Shown here: positions 1 to 8,929 of the stretch, piece after piece
Numbering within the stretch: position 1 is the first letter of the stretch
How the letters are laid out: every line of letters starts with the position of its first letter
Source of the DNA: Chitinophagales bacterium
Lineage (GTDB): Bacteria; Bacteroidota; Bacteroidia; Chitinophagales; JADIYW01
NCBI GenBank assembly: GCA_023957235.1
Contig: JAMLHI010000001.1
Coordinates: forward strand, 1 to 64,000
Direction of reading: 5' to 3'
DNA length: 64,000 bases
Translations under genes and position numbers: made by a program
The notes under the pieces: model-generated
What the model was told of the DNA's origin: nothing
Database searches by the model: none
What the model saw: only the letters and a program-made list of their open reading frames with translations

Positions 1-776
1 AGGCATTAGGGTATTCTTCTAATCCCATAGAAATCATTAAATCTGAAAATCAAATACAATTAGTATATCTCGAAGGTGTCGCAGACTTTGGATGGATGGA
101 TACTAAAATATTAATAAGTCAGAATAAAGTTGAGAAGATAAATGTGTTAACTAAATTATTAACTATGTTATCCATAGAAGGAGAGTTAGAAATAAATAGG
201 AAAGATAATAAATTTGAAAGAATTATGTTTAGTGATTATGTCTCAAACTCAGTTACAACATATTTTCCAATAGAGTCCAAAGTATTAAAATATAATCAAT
301 ATGATTTGCCTGAATCAACAGTGATGGATTCTAAGTTTATTCGAAATGATAAATATAGTAAGTATATGGCCTATTTTAACTTCGAATATGTGGAAGCACT
401 TAGTATTCCTAAAAAATTAAAAAGATTAATCAATGAAGAACTATTGTTTCTAAATAGATATGGTGTTACAAACGCTGATTTTGACTTTTTTTTAAATAAC
501 AATACAAGTGTTTTATATGGAAATAATAATGGAAATCAATACGGAGAAGGTAATTGGCTGATTTCTTTCGGGCTACCACAGTATTATATTCTTGAAGAAA
601 AAAGTAATTATATGGTATCCAAAAGGACTACGGATATTTATCAAATTGATGAAGCTGGAGAGAAAAAATATCTCAAAACCAGAGTAGAGGACTTTCCCTA
701 CAAGCATGACTCTAAAGCCAAAACCTTGGAAATTGCAGGGCTGAAAATATGGTATGAGTTTGTAGAAGAAAAATAA
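1..776 (+). CDS. Hypothetical protein, 5' end outside the window
   Basis: I do not recognise this protein. The frame is open without a stop from base 3 of the window, upstream of the first internal ATG at 96, so the gene begins before the window and about 258 C-terminal residues are visible. The product is hydrophilic, rich in Asn, Lys and Tyr, with no signal peptide, membrane segment or recognisable catalytic motif. It stops at 774-776, but coding-like sequence continues in other frames to 911 (see the next entry), so this stop may be the result of a frameshift in an A5 run at 769-773. It is convergent with leuS. Base composition is as AT-rich as the surroundings or more so. Existence as coding DNA is fairly sure; function unknown. 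Confidence 0.6.
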   Translation, partial: ALGYSSNPIEIIKSENQIQLVYLEGVADFGWMDTKILISQNKVEKINVLTKLLTMLSIEGELEINRKDNKFERIMFSDYVSNSVTTYFPIESKVLKYNQYDLPESTVMDSKFIRNDKYSKYMAYFNFEYVEALSIPKKLKRLINEELLFLNRYGVTNADFDFFLNNNTSVLYGNNNGNQYGEGNWLISFGLPQYYILEEKSNYMVSKRTTDIYQIDEAGEKKYLKTRVEDFPYKHDSKAKTLEIAGLKIWYEFVEEK

Positions 777-911
777 TTCACTATATCAAAGCTGATGGTC
801 AGCTTTCGAGCATTATAGGCTCTGAGTTTATAACAAGAATGAGAGAAAAACCTTTTGCAAGCTCTATCACTTGATATTGAAGAGATTGAAAAGCAATACT
901 TTGAAAAGTGA
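774..911 (+). pseudogene. Frameshifted C-terminal tail of the preceding gene
   Basis: After the stop at 774-776 the frame that begins at 773 reads on for about 33 codons (IHYIKADGQLSSIIG...), to a stop at 872-874. A third frame from about 858 then reads QALSLDIEEIEKQYFEK and stops at 909-911. Adding one A to the A5 run at 769-773 and removing one A from the A5 run at 846-850 would give one continuous protein of about 45 further residues ending at 911. The two shifts are opposite and both fall in homopolymers. That is what either recent gene decay or two sequencing errors would look like. No separate start codon or promoter is seen. Confidence 0.45.
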
Positions 912-950
912 TAGACTAAGAGGCTATACAATGAATAAAAGCGATAATAA

Positions 951-3731
951 TCACAATACGATATTGACTATTCGACCCGGTACGACTATCACTTTTTTAG
1001 GGCTTTTACCTTCTATCCATTTCTGAACTCCAGATTCCTCCAAAACCAATTTTTCAATTTCTTGAATAGAGGAGGAAGAAGGAACTTCCAATTTCAACCT
1101 CACTTTCCCATTAATTGAGACTGGATATATTATATTATCTTCTATAAGATATTTTTCATTATAAAGAGGGAAATCAGCATTCAAAACAGATTTCAGATTG
1201 CCAATTTTTTGCCACAAAACCTCCGCCACAAACGGAGCTAAAGGAGCTAATAACACTGGCAAAGTATTCAAGGTTTCTTTACTTAACTTATTTATTTTAC
1301 CAAAGTCATTTACAGCAATCATCAAAGCACTTACTGCCGTATTAAATGAAAAGCGTTCAATATTTTCTGTTGTCTTCTTAATAGCCTTGTGCAAAACTTT
1401 CAATTCTTCTTTATTGGCTTCTTCTGCAAACTGTGGAGTTCCATGTTCATCAAATTGATATAATCTCCAAATTTTTCTAACAAATTTACTTACTCCTTCA
1501 ATACCGTTGATATCCCAAGGTTTATGGGCTTCAATTGGGCCTAAAAACATTTCAAACATGCGGAAAGTGTCTGCTCCATATTGAGCTATCATATCGTCAG
1601 GATTGACCACATTGAATTTGGATTTTGACATTTTTTCTACTTCTGGTTGTAGAGAAATAAAAGCTTTATGCTCTACATCTTCCCAATGTATATCTGTTTT
1701 TGGATTGACACTTTCAAATCTACTATCTGCCTTCAAAAGTTCTAAAAATTTCTCTTGATAGATTCTATCTCCTGGTCCAGTATATGAAAGAGGTATGTGG
1801 ATTCCACCTGGCATACCTTTTATCGAATTTGCTTTAGTCAATAAAGAACGCCCCTGAATCATTCCTTGGTTAATCAACTTTCTAAATGGCTCCTCAGTGC
1901 TTACCCAATTATTGTCTTTAAAGAATTTATGCCAAAATCTACTATATAATAAATGTCCAACAGCGTGCTCAGTACCTCCTATATACAAGTCCACATCTTT
2001 CCAATAATTTTGAGCTTCATTCCCAACAAACTGATAATCATTGTGTGGATCCATATATCTCAAAAAATACCAACTGCTCCCAGCATATCCAGGCATTGTA
2101 TCAGATTCCCGCACGTTTCCATTGCCTAAAGCATTCATCCACTGAATTGAATTGGCCAAAGGAGAATGACCATCAGAAGTAGGTTTATAATTTTCTACAT
2201 CAGGTAGTATTATAGGCAAATCTTTCTCATCTAACACATTTACAATACCTTCAGAGTCATAGTAAACCGGAAATGGCTCACCCCAATATCTCTGTCGACT
2301 GAATCCTGCATCTCGCATTCGATAGTTGGTTTTACCAGCTCCCTTTCCTATTTTCTCTAGCTCGTTTATCAGTGTTTCAACTGCTTCATTGTATGACATA
2401 CCATTTATCAATCCAGAATTTAGATATTTACCTTCTTTAGTAGCATCAGCTTGTATATCAAGATTCTTTTGGGCATCAGAAATTTGAATAATTGGTAAAT
2501 CAAACACCTTTGCAAAAGCATAATCTCTCTGATCTCCACTAGGAACAGCCATCACCGCTCCTGTACCATACCCCGCTAAAACATAATCGGCAATATAAAC
2601 AGGGATTTGTACTCCTGACAATGGATGAATGACATAAGCACCAGTAAATTGACCGCTTACTTTCTTCTCTTGCTGACGTTCTACATCAGATTTGGCAGCA
2701 CATATTTTTTGATAAGATTTGACTGCATCTGCATATTCTGCGGTAGTGATCTGAGCTACCAAGTCATGTTCTGGAGCTATCACTATAAATGAAACACCAT
2801 AAATGGTATCTACTCTGGTTGTAAACACTTCTATTTCTTGATCATTGCCGAGAATTGGGAAACACACCATAGCACCGATAGATTTTCCTATCCAGTTGCG
2901 TTGCATTTCTTTCATGGATTCAGACCAATCTAAAGTATCTAAACCTTGAAGCAGTCTTTCAGCATAAGCCGTAATACGCAAAAACCATTGAGACATTTTT
3001 TTTCGTTCGACTGGGTAGCCTCCCCGTTCAGAAACGCCATTCACAATTTCATCATTGGCTAAAACAGTGCCTAGTTTAGGACACCAGTTGACCCAAGCAT
3101 AATTCTGATATGCCAAACGATACTGCATCAAAATATCTTGTTGTTCCTTTTTGGAGAATTTATTCCACTCTTCAGCAGAAAAAGAAATAGCTTTTTCATC
3201 GCAAACTGCATTAATAGTTGATGAACCTGATCTTTCGAAAACATTTATCAACTCAGCCATCTTTCTTGCCTTTTGGGAAGATTTATCGTACCAGCTATTA
3301 AATAATTGAATAAAAATCCATTGAGTCCAGCGATAATATGAAGGGTCACTAGTCACAACCTCACGAGACCAATCATAAGAAAATCCGATTTTGTCTAACT
3401 GCTTTTTATATGTCTCAATATTCTCCTTAGTCGTTTTGGCAGGATGCTGACCAGTCTGAATAGCATATTGCTCGGCAGGAAGCCCAAAAGCATCAAATCC
3501 CATAGGATGCAATACATTAAATCCTTTTAATCTTTTGTATCTAGAATAGATATCTGAGGCGATATATCCGAGCGGATGACCGACATGCAAGCCAGCACCA
3601 GAGGGATAAGGAAACATATCTAAGACATAATATTTGGGTTTAGAATGATTTATTTCTACTTTATATACTTGTTGATCTTCCCAAATTTTACGGGCTTCAG
3701 CTTCAACAATAGAGAAATCAAATTCTTGCAT
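951..3731 (-). CDS. leuS: Leucyl-tRNA synthetase
   Basis: Cytoplasmic class I synthetase that charges tRNA-Leu. The HIGH motif is HVGH at residues 49-52, and KMSKS is at 700-704. The CP1 editing domain is present: TTRVDTIYG at 304-312 and GTGAVMAVPSGDQRD at 389-403, the latter holding the conserved editing aspartate. At 926 residues it is longer than the E. coli enzyme (860); part of the extra length is an insertion at about 150-205, between the first catalytic half and the zinc/CP1 region, as in other Bacteroidota LeuRS. The start is ATG at 3731, with an exact -7 element (TAACTTTG) 25 bp upstream on the same strand. No T-box leader is visible. Monocistronic in appearance. Confidence 0.97.
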   Translation of the reverse strand: MQEFDFSIVEAEARKIWEDQQVYKVEINHSKPKYYVLDMFPYPSGAGLHVGHPLGYIASDIYSRYKRLKGFNVLHPMGFDAFGLPAEQYAIQTGQHPAKTTKENIETYKKQLDKIGFSYDWSREVVTSDPSYYRWTQWIFIQLFNSWYDKSSQKARKMAELINVFERSGSSTINAVCDEKAISFSAEEWNKFSKKEQQDILMQYRLAYQNYAWVNWCPKLGTVLANDEIVNGVSERGGYPVERKKMSQWFLRITAYAERLLQGLDTLDWSESMKEMQRNWIGKSIGAMVCFPILGNDQEIEVFTTRVDTIYGVSFIVIAPEHDLVAQITTAEYADAVKSYQKICAAKSDVERQQEKKVSGQFTGAYVIHPLSGVQIPVYIADYVLAGYGTGAVMAVPSGDQRDYAFAKVFDLPIIQISDAQKNLDIQADATKEGKYLNSGLINGMSYNEAVETLINELEKIGKGAGKTNYRMRDAGFSRQRYWGEPFPVYYDSEGIVNVLDEKDLPIILPDVENYKPTSDGHSPLANSIQWMNALGNGNVRESDTMPGYAGSSWYFLRYMDPHNDYQFVGNEAQNYWKDVDLYIGGTEHAVGHLLYSRFWHKFFKDNNWVSTEEPFRKLINQGMIQGRSLLTKANSIKGMPGGIHIPLSYTGPGDRIYQEKFLELLKADSRFESVNPKTDIHWEDVEHKAFISLQPEVEKMSKSKFNVVNPDDMIAQYGADTFRMFEMFLGPIEAHKPWDINGIEGVSKFVRKIWRLYQFDEHGTPQFAEEANKEELKVLHKAIKKTTENIERFSFNTAVSALMIAVNDFGKINKLSKETLNTLPVLLAPLAPFVAEVLWQKIGNLKSVLNADFPLYNEKYLIEDNIIYPVSINGKVRLKLEVPSSSSIQEIEKLVLEESGVQKWIEGKSPKKVIVVPGRIVNIVL

Positions 3732-3756
3732 GACAATTAAAATAATTTTGAGAACG

Positions 3757-3764
3757 CAAAGTTA
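3757..3764 (-). promoter_or_regulatory. -7 promoter element of leuS
   Basis: TAACTTTG on the minus strand matches the Bacteroidota -7 consensus TAnnTTTG exactly, 25 bp before the leuS ATG. No clear -33 TTTG is seen. Confidence 0.6.
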
Positions 3765-3859
3765 GATAATATTGCTTATAATTCAGTGATTAAAGAAGGA
3801 CTCATATAATGTGTCTCGAGAATAAACTCAATATTCATTTTTACATTTCTCTATTCATT

Positions 3860-3890
3860 AAAAAAGCTACCCTTTTGAGGTAGCTTTTTG
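3860..3890 (-). terminator. Rho-independent terminator of the barrel gene
   Basis: An inverted repeat of AAAAAGCTACC and its complement flanks a 7-nt loop. Read on the minus strand it ends in a T-run and lies just past the stop of the outer-membrane protein gene and before leuS. Confidence 0.8.
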
Positions 3891-3906
3891 ATTTATCTTA
3901 AAGAAA

Positions 3907-5046
3907 TTATTTTTTTACTTTCTTTTTTTCACTTTCTTCTGCTTTTTTAGCACTTCTTTTGTCCCATCTGTTGATATCATAAGTTAGACCGATATTGAAG
4001 TACAAAGATGAAGCATTATATCTAATAGCAAGTTCATCCATAGGTTTAGTCAAATCGACCTTACCACCATAGCGACCAGTGTTAGAAGACTCTGTTAATT
4101 CTTTTCTGTAAACAATCTTTTTCAAGAACTCAGGAGCTTCGCTGACATCTTTAATTTGAGTTTTTAATGGACCCAATTCTTCAATTTCAATACCCAAAAG
4201 TTTTGTACTCATGAATAATTCATCAAACTTAGTTTCCTTCAAAGAGATAGTATAAGCGGCTACTCTTGCTTGGGCAAACAATTTTAAACTTTCTGTTATT
4301 TTATAATCAAAAGCAATAGAAGCACTAATACCTAGAGTAGGATGATAGGTTGTAATTGGCTTCGCCTTAAATGTCAAATCAACTATACCTCCACCCATGG
4401 GCTGAATTGGTTGACCTAGTAAGGTTTGTAACATTCTACCTGTCTTATCAGAAATTTCTGCTCTAGATTGAGTAGAACCATAAAAAGGTAATAAAAGACC
4501 TGCTTTACCAGTCACTCCAAATTTCTTTCCATTATCCCATTTTGTAACTAAGTGAGGCGCAAAATAGAGTGCATTAGTTCCTGTTCTTTGTTGAGCAAAA
4601 TATCCTGTAATATTTATTCTTGCATCCAATTGTTCAGGGTGTTTAGCAACAGTGATGGTAGCATCCAAACCAATATTCTTATTAAACATGTGGCCAACAG
4701 TAACATTTGCTGCAAATCCACCACCATTTGTTCCAAATAGCGGTTTAACACTCAACTCTTTTTTTCCTCTCTGATACCAATCTTTATCACCAATCTCCAT
4801 TAAAGGAGATTTCCTATTTGTAGCCAAATAAGGAATACCATAACCAGCACTTGCTTCGATATACCATCTTTTACCTTCTGGTCTAGCTTTTTTCAACAAA
4901 GCATCAGAAACTTCCAATCCACTGGAGTCAACATTCTCCACATTTTCAGTTGTACTTTCAATACTGGTTACAACTGCTTCCTGTGCATACAATGCAGATG
5001 CGAAGTACGCTGAAATTACGCTAAGTGCAATAGTTTTTAATGACAT
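3907..5046 (-). CDS. Outer-membrane beta-barrel protein, hypothetical
   Basis: A 379-residue secreted protein. Residues 1-21 form a Sec signal peptide (hydrophobic core then SALYAQ, cleavage near Ala21). The mature part alternates short amphipathic strands with Gly and aromatic residues (for example VTGKAGLLLPFYG, LYFNIGLTYDI), as expected of a transmembrane barrel. The last strand (SSLYFNIGLTYDINRW) is followed by a strongly charged Lys/Glu tail of about 19 residues instead of ending at an aromatic residue. No TonB-plug or OmpA peptidoglycan-binding domain is seen. It stands alone between two terminators. I cannot assign a substrate or role. Confidence 0.75.
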   Translation of the reverse strand: MSLKTIALSVISAYFASALYAQEAVVTSIESTTENVENVDSSGLEVSDALLKKARPEGKRWYIEASAGYGIPYLATNRKSPLMEIGDKDWYQRGKKELSVKPLFGTNGGGFAANVTVGHMFNKNIGLDATITVAKHPEQLDARINITGYFAQQRTGTNALYFAPHLVTKWDNGKKFGVTGKAGLLLPFYGSTQSRAEISDKTGRMLQTLLGQPIQPMGGGIVDLTFKAKPITTYHPTLGISASIAFDYKITESLKLFAQARVAAYTISLKETKFDELFMSTKLLGIEIEELGPLKTQIKDVSEAPEFLKKIVYRKELTESSNTGRYGGKVDLTKPMDELAIRYNASSLYFNIGLTYDINRWDKRSAKKAEESEKKKVKK

Positions 5047-5173
5047 AATAATTTATCAATTTCTATCGGCTAAATTAATATTCCTTAATGAAAAATTTAA
5101 ATTAAATACAAACATTCATCAAATTAATCGATAAAAGGTCAATTATTTATTATTAATCAATTCTTTTCATGTA

Positions 5174-5206
5174 AAAAACGAAGGAGGTGAATTATTGCAC
5201 CTCCTT
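5174..5206 (-). terminator. Rho-independent terminator of the FabG-like gene
   Basis: Stem AAGGAGGTG / CACCTCCTT (5181-5189 with 5198-5206) with an 8-nt loop. On the minus strand it is followed by a T6 run at 5172-5177. The AAGGAGGTG arm looks like a Shine-Dalgarno but no start codon follows. Confidence 0.85.
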
Positions 5207-5238
5207 CCATATAAAATTTACTATTCAACTACTATATA

Positions 5239-6588
5239 CTAGGCTCCTAAGAAGCTTCCTCCACAGACTCTTAAAACTTGACCAGAAACATATCTTCCCC
5301 CAGGTCCAGCAAAGAATGTAATAGCTTGTGCAATATCAATAGGCAAGCCTCCTTGTTTTAATGCACTTAGACGACGACCACCTTCTTTCACAAAGAAAGG
5401 TAGATTGGCGGTCATAGGTGTTTCAATATATCCTGGTGCTATTGCATTTGCGGTAATTCCTCTTTTAGCATTTTGTGCAGCAATTTGTTGGGTATAAACA
5501 ATCAGCCCAGCTTTTGAAGTTGCATAATTTGTTTGCCCCATATTACCAGCAATTCCTGCAATTGAAGACAATCCTATGATAGAAGAATTATCTGCAAGTC
5601 CATCTTTTAATAATGCATCAGTAAATCTGATAACAGATTTCAAATTGACATTCAATACGGCTCTCCACTGATCGGGACTCATTTTTGCCAAAGTCTTATC
5701 ACGAATAATACCGGCATTATTCACTAAGATATCCAATTGAGCATTGTGCTCTTTCAAAATTCTCCTCACTTCTATTTCAGCATTTTCAGATGTGATATCT
5801 ACGGGCAAAGCTATTCCACCAATTTCACTTGCCACTTCTTCCAATGATTCTTTGGCTTGAACAACATCTAAAACAATTACTGTTGCTCCTTCCTGTGCTA
5901 TAGCTCTCGCAGTATCAGCACCGATTCCACGAGCTGCACCAGTCACTAATGCCCATTTGCCTTTGAGATTCCCATTGTTCACATATTCAACTCCTTTAAT
6001 TCCAGAATCAGCTACCAATGTTTGTCCTGTAATAAATACTCCTCTATCAGAAACAAAGAAATGTATCAATGGCCATATTTGTTCCAAAGAACTATTTTTA
6101 TTCAATTCGGATATAGTAGGTAATCTAAGACCATTCACAACAATTCCTTTTCCTCCTACTTCTTTGGCAAGAGATTTTACGAAGCCCACCAAAGATTTTG
6201 AAGCTACTTCTGCAATATCAGTAGCCTTTTTTGAAGAAGTAGATAATACTAAAATCCTACCATTTCTTTTCACCTTTTTAATATTGGCATTAGCAAAAGA
6301 ATATAACTTTTCTAATTCGTCAATGGAATTAACATTCGTAGCATCAAGAATCAAAATGTTCATAGACTCAGAATAGTACTCTACACGCGACTTAGGGCCT
6401 ATTATTTGATTTAAGGCTTTATACCATTCGCCTTGCTCATCTGTTGTACCTATCACTACAACTTTATTTTGCAATTCGTCATATTGAATAGGGGATTCAT
6501 TTCTAACTAGAATTTCAGGACTAGGCACTGGAATATTCAAAGTGGCTAATACCTGTTTCAAATATGGATTTTGTAGGTAATCACTCAT
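5239..6588 (-). CDS. Double-domain 3-oxoacyl-ACP/CoA reductase (high-molecular-weight FabG type)
   Basis: NADPH-dependent short-chain reductase acting on 3-oxoacyl thioesters. Two Rossmann units are fused. The N-terminal half (about 1-200) keeps an SDR-like fold but has no intact TGxxxGxG or YxxxK. The C-terminal half (208-449) is canonical: TGAARGIG at 216-223, NNAG at 290-293, a catalytic Ser at 341 or 342, Tyr355 and Lys359. The 449-residue length matches the HMW FabG (FabG4) class, about twice ordinary FabG (about 245). It is divergent from a MarR regulator 163 bp away, which is a plausible controller. The exact substrate (ACP or CoA thioester) cannot be read from sequence. Confidence 0.88.
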   Translation of the reverse strand: MSDYLQNPYLKQVLATLNIPVPSPEILVRNESPIQYDELQNKVVVIGTTDEQGEWYKALNQIIGPKSRVEYYSESMNILILDATNVNSIDELEKLYSFANANIKKVKRNGRILVLSTSSKKATDIAEVASKSLVGFVKSLAKEVGGKGIVVNGLRLPTISELNKNSSLEQIWPLIHFFVSDRGVFITGQTLVADSGIKGVEYVNNGNLKGKWALVTGAARGIGADTARAIAQEGATVIVLDVVQAKESLEEVASEIGGIALPVDITSENAEIEVRRILKEHNAQLDILVNNAGIIRDKTLAKMSPDQWRAVLNVNLKSVIRFTDALLKDGLADNSSIIGLSSIAGIAGNMGQTNYATSKAGLIVYTQQIAAQNAKRGITANAIAPGYIETPMTANLPFFVKEGGRRLSALKQGGLPIDIAQAITFFAGPGGRYVSGQVLRVCGGSFLGA

Positions 6589-6606
6589 TATTAACAGTTT
6601 AATTTA

Positions 6607-6614
6607 CAAAAATA
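6607..6614 (-). promoter_or_regulatory. -7 promoter element of the FabG-like gene
   Basis: TATTTTTG on the minus strand, an exact TAnnTTTG match, 18 bp before the ATG at 6588. It lies in the 163-bp divergent region shared with the MarR gene. Confidence 0.5.
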
Positions 6615-6751
6615 ACATTCTATTGATGGAAATCTTCTAAATGTTTATTAACTCATTATGAAATATATGATTGCAAAAAACAAATTCACTTTTTTAAATT
6701 AAAATCCAATGCAATGCTAATTAATTATCTTTTTTATAGTTATTTAGCGGT

Positions 6752-7270
6752 ATGGAATTATTCGAACGTCTAGCACCTCATGTTGTATTATATCACTTAA
6801 GAGCAAACTGGCTCTCTGTTTCCAAACTTTTTAACGATTTAGCCAAAGAATACGATAGTACTATGGCAATGGCTTTTGTATTACTAGCCATTGATGAAGG
6901 TACTGGAACCCCTGTCACCAAAATTGCTCCTCGTATTGGTATGGAACCCAATAGCCTTTCAAGATTATTAAATTCCTTAGAAGATAAAGGAGCTATCTAT
7001 AGAGAAAATGATACGAAAGACCAAAGAAAAGTATATGTTTCCTTGACCGACTTGGGTAAATCTTTAAGAATTGTAGCTATTCAGTCTGTAATAGAAGTAG
7101 AGAAAGAAATCACCAAAGGATTGACCAAAGAAGAGAAAAGAGTTATTCTAAAATTTATGGGAAATATAGGAAATGCTATCAAATCTATGCGTTCAAATAT
7201 AGACCAACTAAAAGAAGACAGAAAGCATATTAACGTCAATACTGCTGAAATCATTTCCCAATTGTTATAA
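6752..7270 (+). CDS. MarR-family transcriptional regulator
   Basis: A 172-residue winged-helix protein. Helices at about 1-45 would form part of the dimer interface. The HTH/wing covers about 50-112 (PVTKIAPRIGMEPNSLSRLLNSLEDKGAIYRENDTKDQRKVYVSLTDLG), with the D-x-R-K wing typical of MarR. It is divergent from the HMW-FabG gene, and MarR proteins often control the divergently transcribed neighbour, so regulation of that reductase is a reasonable inference. The length is about 20 residues above the family average because of a C-terminal extension. No ligand can be predicted. Confidence 0.88.
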   Translation: MELFERLAPHVVLYHLRANWLSVSKLFNDLAKEYDSTMAMAFVLLAIDEGTGTPVTKIAPRIGMEPNSLSRLLNSLEDKGAIYRENDTKDQRKVYVSLTDLGKSLRIVAIQSVIEVEKEITKGLTKEEKRVILKFMGNIGNAIKSMRSNIDQLKEDRKHINVNTAEIISQLL

Positions 7271-7318
7271 TTTATTTATTCTCTTATGAGCTAAATAGAA
7301 TCAAGTTCTATTATAATG

Positions 7319-7354
7319 AAAAGAGGCTACCCGAAAAAATGGATAGCCTCTTTT
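7319..7354. terminator. Bidirectional terminator between marR and the GH5 gene
   Basis: A stem of AAAAGAGGCTA and its complement (7319-7329 with 7344-7354) has an A-run on one side and a T-run on the other. It can serve both convergent genes. Confidence 0.85.
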
Positions 7355-7373
7355 GTTATATGATTCAAATGAA

Positions 7374-8825
7374 TTATTTAGCTTTCACGCTCACTTTCAC
7401 TGTCGCTTTCTTTTCCACTTTAATTGTTAACACTTGATTTACATCATTATATTGAGTAGTATAAGGACTTTCTGACTCGATATTCAACTCATATCCATTC
7501 GGAAAATGTCTTCTTGGAATAAATATTTCAGTAGGTTGCGTGATGGAAGGGTTACTAACATATTCCATATTAAAAACCTTTGTATCCCAATTAAAAGAGA
7601 AAGAGGAAATCTTTCCAGCAGTTGCCTTTGGGTAAGCACGAACTAAATATTGAGCAATAGCAGTTTCTGTACCATCATGTTCAAGAGGAGACCAACCTCC
7701 ATCGTCATTACTCCAATAAGCCCAATGCCATTGATTCTCATCGAATATACCTGTAATCTCTTTAAGATAAACATCAAAATCTTTCACCCCTGGTGATAAA
7801 CCAAATTCTCCACAAAGCAATGGAACACCGCCATGATTGACAACTTCTTTCTTTCTTTCACGGTGCCAATCCACAACATTTTTCTTGTCATTGCCTCCAT
7901 AAGGCTTACCTTCATGAGTGCCTAATGGATAGACATGGGGTGCATAAACCAATTTATCGCTATTCGGTAAAATATCTTTCATTGGTCTTAAGCGAGAAGG
8001 CATACCAAAAGTAACTGGTGCTGGAGCAGGTTCAAAGAATAAATACTTCTCTGTATCAACAGTTCTCAATTCAGGAATCAATCTAGCATACAAAGCGGAC
8101 AATTGATTGCGTTCAAACTCCCCAGAAATAAACGTTTTCATCAAATCACCTCCCCATGGTTCATTCATCAAATCATATCCTATCACTCTAGGATTGGATT
8201 TAAATCTTGTAGCAACAAATTTCCACATTTGGATATAATGATCTTGCAAGTATTTATAATCTGAATATCCCCAAAAATTTGTCCATGAGTTTATAACCGC
8301 AGGAGAAATATTTTTCAACCACCATGGGCCATCTATATCCACTTCCCAAGAAGCGCCATTAGACTCAATAGCCCAAGCTGGAGCTCCATCTCCTCCAAAT
8401 TCCAAAGAATATAAGTCTTGGTGCATATCCAACATCACATACATCCCACGACTGGTGTACCATTCTACTCTTTTTTGAACTTCATCTAAATATTGTGAGT
8501 TGAACACTCCTTTTTCAGGTTCAACAAAATCCCAAAATATCAACAACCTGACAAAGTTAAAGCCCAATTGAGTAGCTTCTCGTTCAACATCTACTTCTGC
8601 AATCCAAGGCATTCTATCCAATGCAGATTTTGCACTCGAAGAAGTATTTAATCCATGAAGAATCAATTGACGACCATACTCATCGGCAATCCATTTCATT
8701 TCTACCGGTTCTTCTGAAATCTTCTTTGTATTATCATTATCCTTTTTGCAGGATAAAGTTATCCCTAAAAAGAAAAGGAGAGAAAACCCTAAGAATAAAC
8801 GATTTAAGAGCATTTTTGTATTCAT
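7374..8825 (-). CDS. Endoglycoceramidase-like glycoside hydrolase family 5 lipoprotein
   Basis: Predicted to cleave the bond between the glycan and ceramide of glycosphingolipids. Residues 1-25 are a lipoprotein signal with Cys26 as the lipidation site (TLSC). Family marks that resemble the endoglycoceramidases rather than cellulases are NTSSSAKSALDRMP (60-73), VMLDMHQDLYS (130-140), GDGAPAW (145-151), the acid/base Glu222 in YDLMNEPWGG, and the nucleophile Glu340 in CGEFGL. A C-terminal beta-sandwich (about 400-483, TEIFIPRRHFP) is also as in endoglycoceramidases. Length (483) fits. It is bounded by a bidirectional terminator. A ceramidase-family gene lies 26 kb away and could act on the ceramide released. 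Substrate specificity is inferred from remembered family motifs only. Confidence 0.82.
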   Translation of the reverse strand: MNTKMLLNRLFLGFSLLFFLGITLSCKKDNDNTKKISEEPVEMKWIADEYGRQLILHGLNTSSSAKSALDRMPWIAEVDVEREATQLGFNFVRLLIFWDFVEPEKGVFNSQYLDEVQKRVEWYTSRGMYVMLDMHQDLYSLEFGGDGAPAWAIESNGASWEVDIDGPWWLKNISPAVINSWTNFWGYSDYKYLQDHYIQMWKFVATRFKSNPRVIGYDLMNEPWGGDLMKTFISGEFERNQLSALYARLIPELRTVDTEKYLFFEPAPAPVTFGMPSRLRPMKDILPNSDKLVYAPHVYPLGTHEGKPYGGNDKKNVVDWHRERKKEVVNHGGVPLLCGEFGLSPGVKDFDVYLKEITGIFDENQWHWAYWSNDDGGWSPLEHDGTETAIAQYLVRAYPKATAGKISSFSFNWDTKVFNMEYVSNPSITQPTEIFIPRRHFPNGYELNIESESPYTTQYNDVNQVLTIKVEKKATVKVSVKAK

Positions 8826-8929
8826 GCGATGAAAATACTACATATCAAGAGTTGTTAAAAGATTTTTAAGAAAATAATAATTGATATATATCAACAAATG
8901 AAAAACGACTAGATCCTTACTAAAGCAAC

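Noticed and set aside
698-931. 77-codon open frame on the minus strand at 698-931
   Set aside because: It lies antisense to the better-supported plus-strand coding sequence, has no promoter, and its product has no recognisable feature.
1198-1458. 86-codon frame antisense to leuS
   Set aside because: A shadow of the conserved leuS sequence; the same holds for the other short frames antisense to large genes.
3732-3780. T-box or other leader upstream of leuS (and likewise asnS, cysS)
   Set aside because: The promoter elements leave leaders of 25 nt or less, too short for a T-box.
5181-5189. AAGGAGGTG as a ribosome binding site
   Set aside because: It is one arm of the terminator of the FabG-like gene and precedes no start codon.
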